Under the pieces are notes generated by a model that made no database searches, had not been told where the DNA came from, and saw only the letters and a program-made list of their open reading frames with translations. Positions 63,969 to 64,000 of a stretch of DNA of 64,000 bases are shown here, one piece after another. Positions within the stretch are counted from its first letter, which is position 1, and every line of letters begins with the position of its first letter. Source of the DNA: Ischnura elegans (Eukaryota; Arthropoda; Insecta; Odonata; Coenagrionidae); the NCBI RefSeq assembly GCF_921293095.1, contig NC_060253.1, forward strand, positions 97,791,073 to 97,855,072. Direction: 5' to 3'. The position numbers were made by a program, and so were the translations under genes.

Positions 63969-64000
63969 TCCGGCCTTTCATCAAGTGCAGACTTGCCTCA

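Noticed and set aside
1..64000. CRISPR, tRNA or rRNA genes
   Set aside because: No spaced direct-repeat array, cloverleaf or rRNA core sequence was seen; the tRNA-like text at 21790 lacks a complete cloverleaf.

Overview
This is animal nuclear DNA, most likely from an arthropod, and probably an insect with a large, transposon-rich genome. The evidence is AT-rich sequence, GT-AG introns, no dense operons, and a repertoire of mariner, Tigger/pogo, piggyBac, hAT, P-element/THAP9-like, jockey-like and Penelope-like elements. I cannot name the species.

One host gene is recognisable and spans most of the window on the minus strand: a WDR76/CMR1-type seven-bladed WD-repeat protein. I reconstructed ten coding exons (63152-63075, 47006-46801, 40712-40502, 27390-27251, 25347-25139, 23527-23443, 21030-20892, 20721-20489, 16236-16118, 9724-9569). 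Every junction is GT-AG and every phase matches, giving 524 residues plus a stop. The 5' end lies to the right of 63152; a weak candidate first exon is at 63968-63921. About 1.6 kb of coding sequence is spread over 53.6 kb.

The rest is mostly transposon debris, largely inside the introns. Downstream of the gene (1-9568) are an IS630/Tc1-type transposase pseudogene, a jockey-like fragment, a mariner tail, a P-element-like transposase wreck and a quiet stretch. The last intron (9725-16117) holds a five-deep nest: pogo-like MITE > piggyBac with transposase > Tigger-like element > MITE > scrap repeats. Introns between 16237 and 27250 hold MITEs, a possible LTR/PBS, a hAT fragment, two identical 140-bp SINE-like copies and a mariner. 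The 13-kb intron 27391-40501 holds a hammerhead-like Penelope fragment, a non-autonomous piggyBac, a head-to-head Penelope-like pair with a 13-bp target duplication, and a Tigger element split by a hAT. Introns 40713-46800 and 47007-63074 hold further hAT copies with perfect 8-bp target duplications, 582-bp Tigger MITEs, two abundant MITE families and a complete IS630-like element with 30-bp inverted repeats.

No rRNA, tRNA, CRISPR or bacterial-type feature was seen. All transposase genes seen are broken, but several insertions look recent: near-identical Penelope arms, equal-length Tigger MITEs and intact target duplications.
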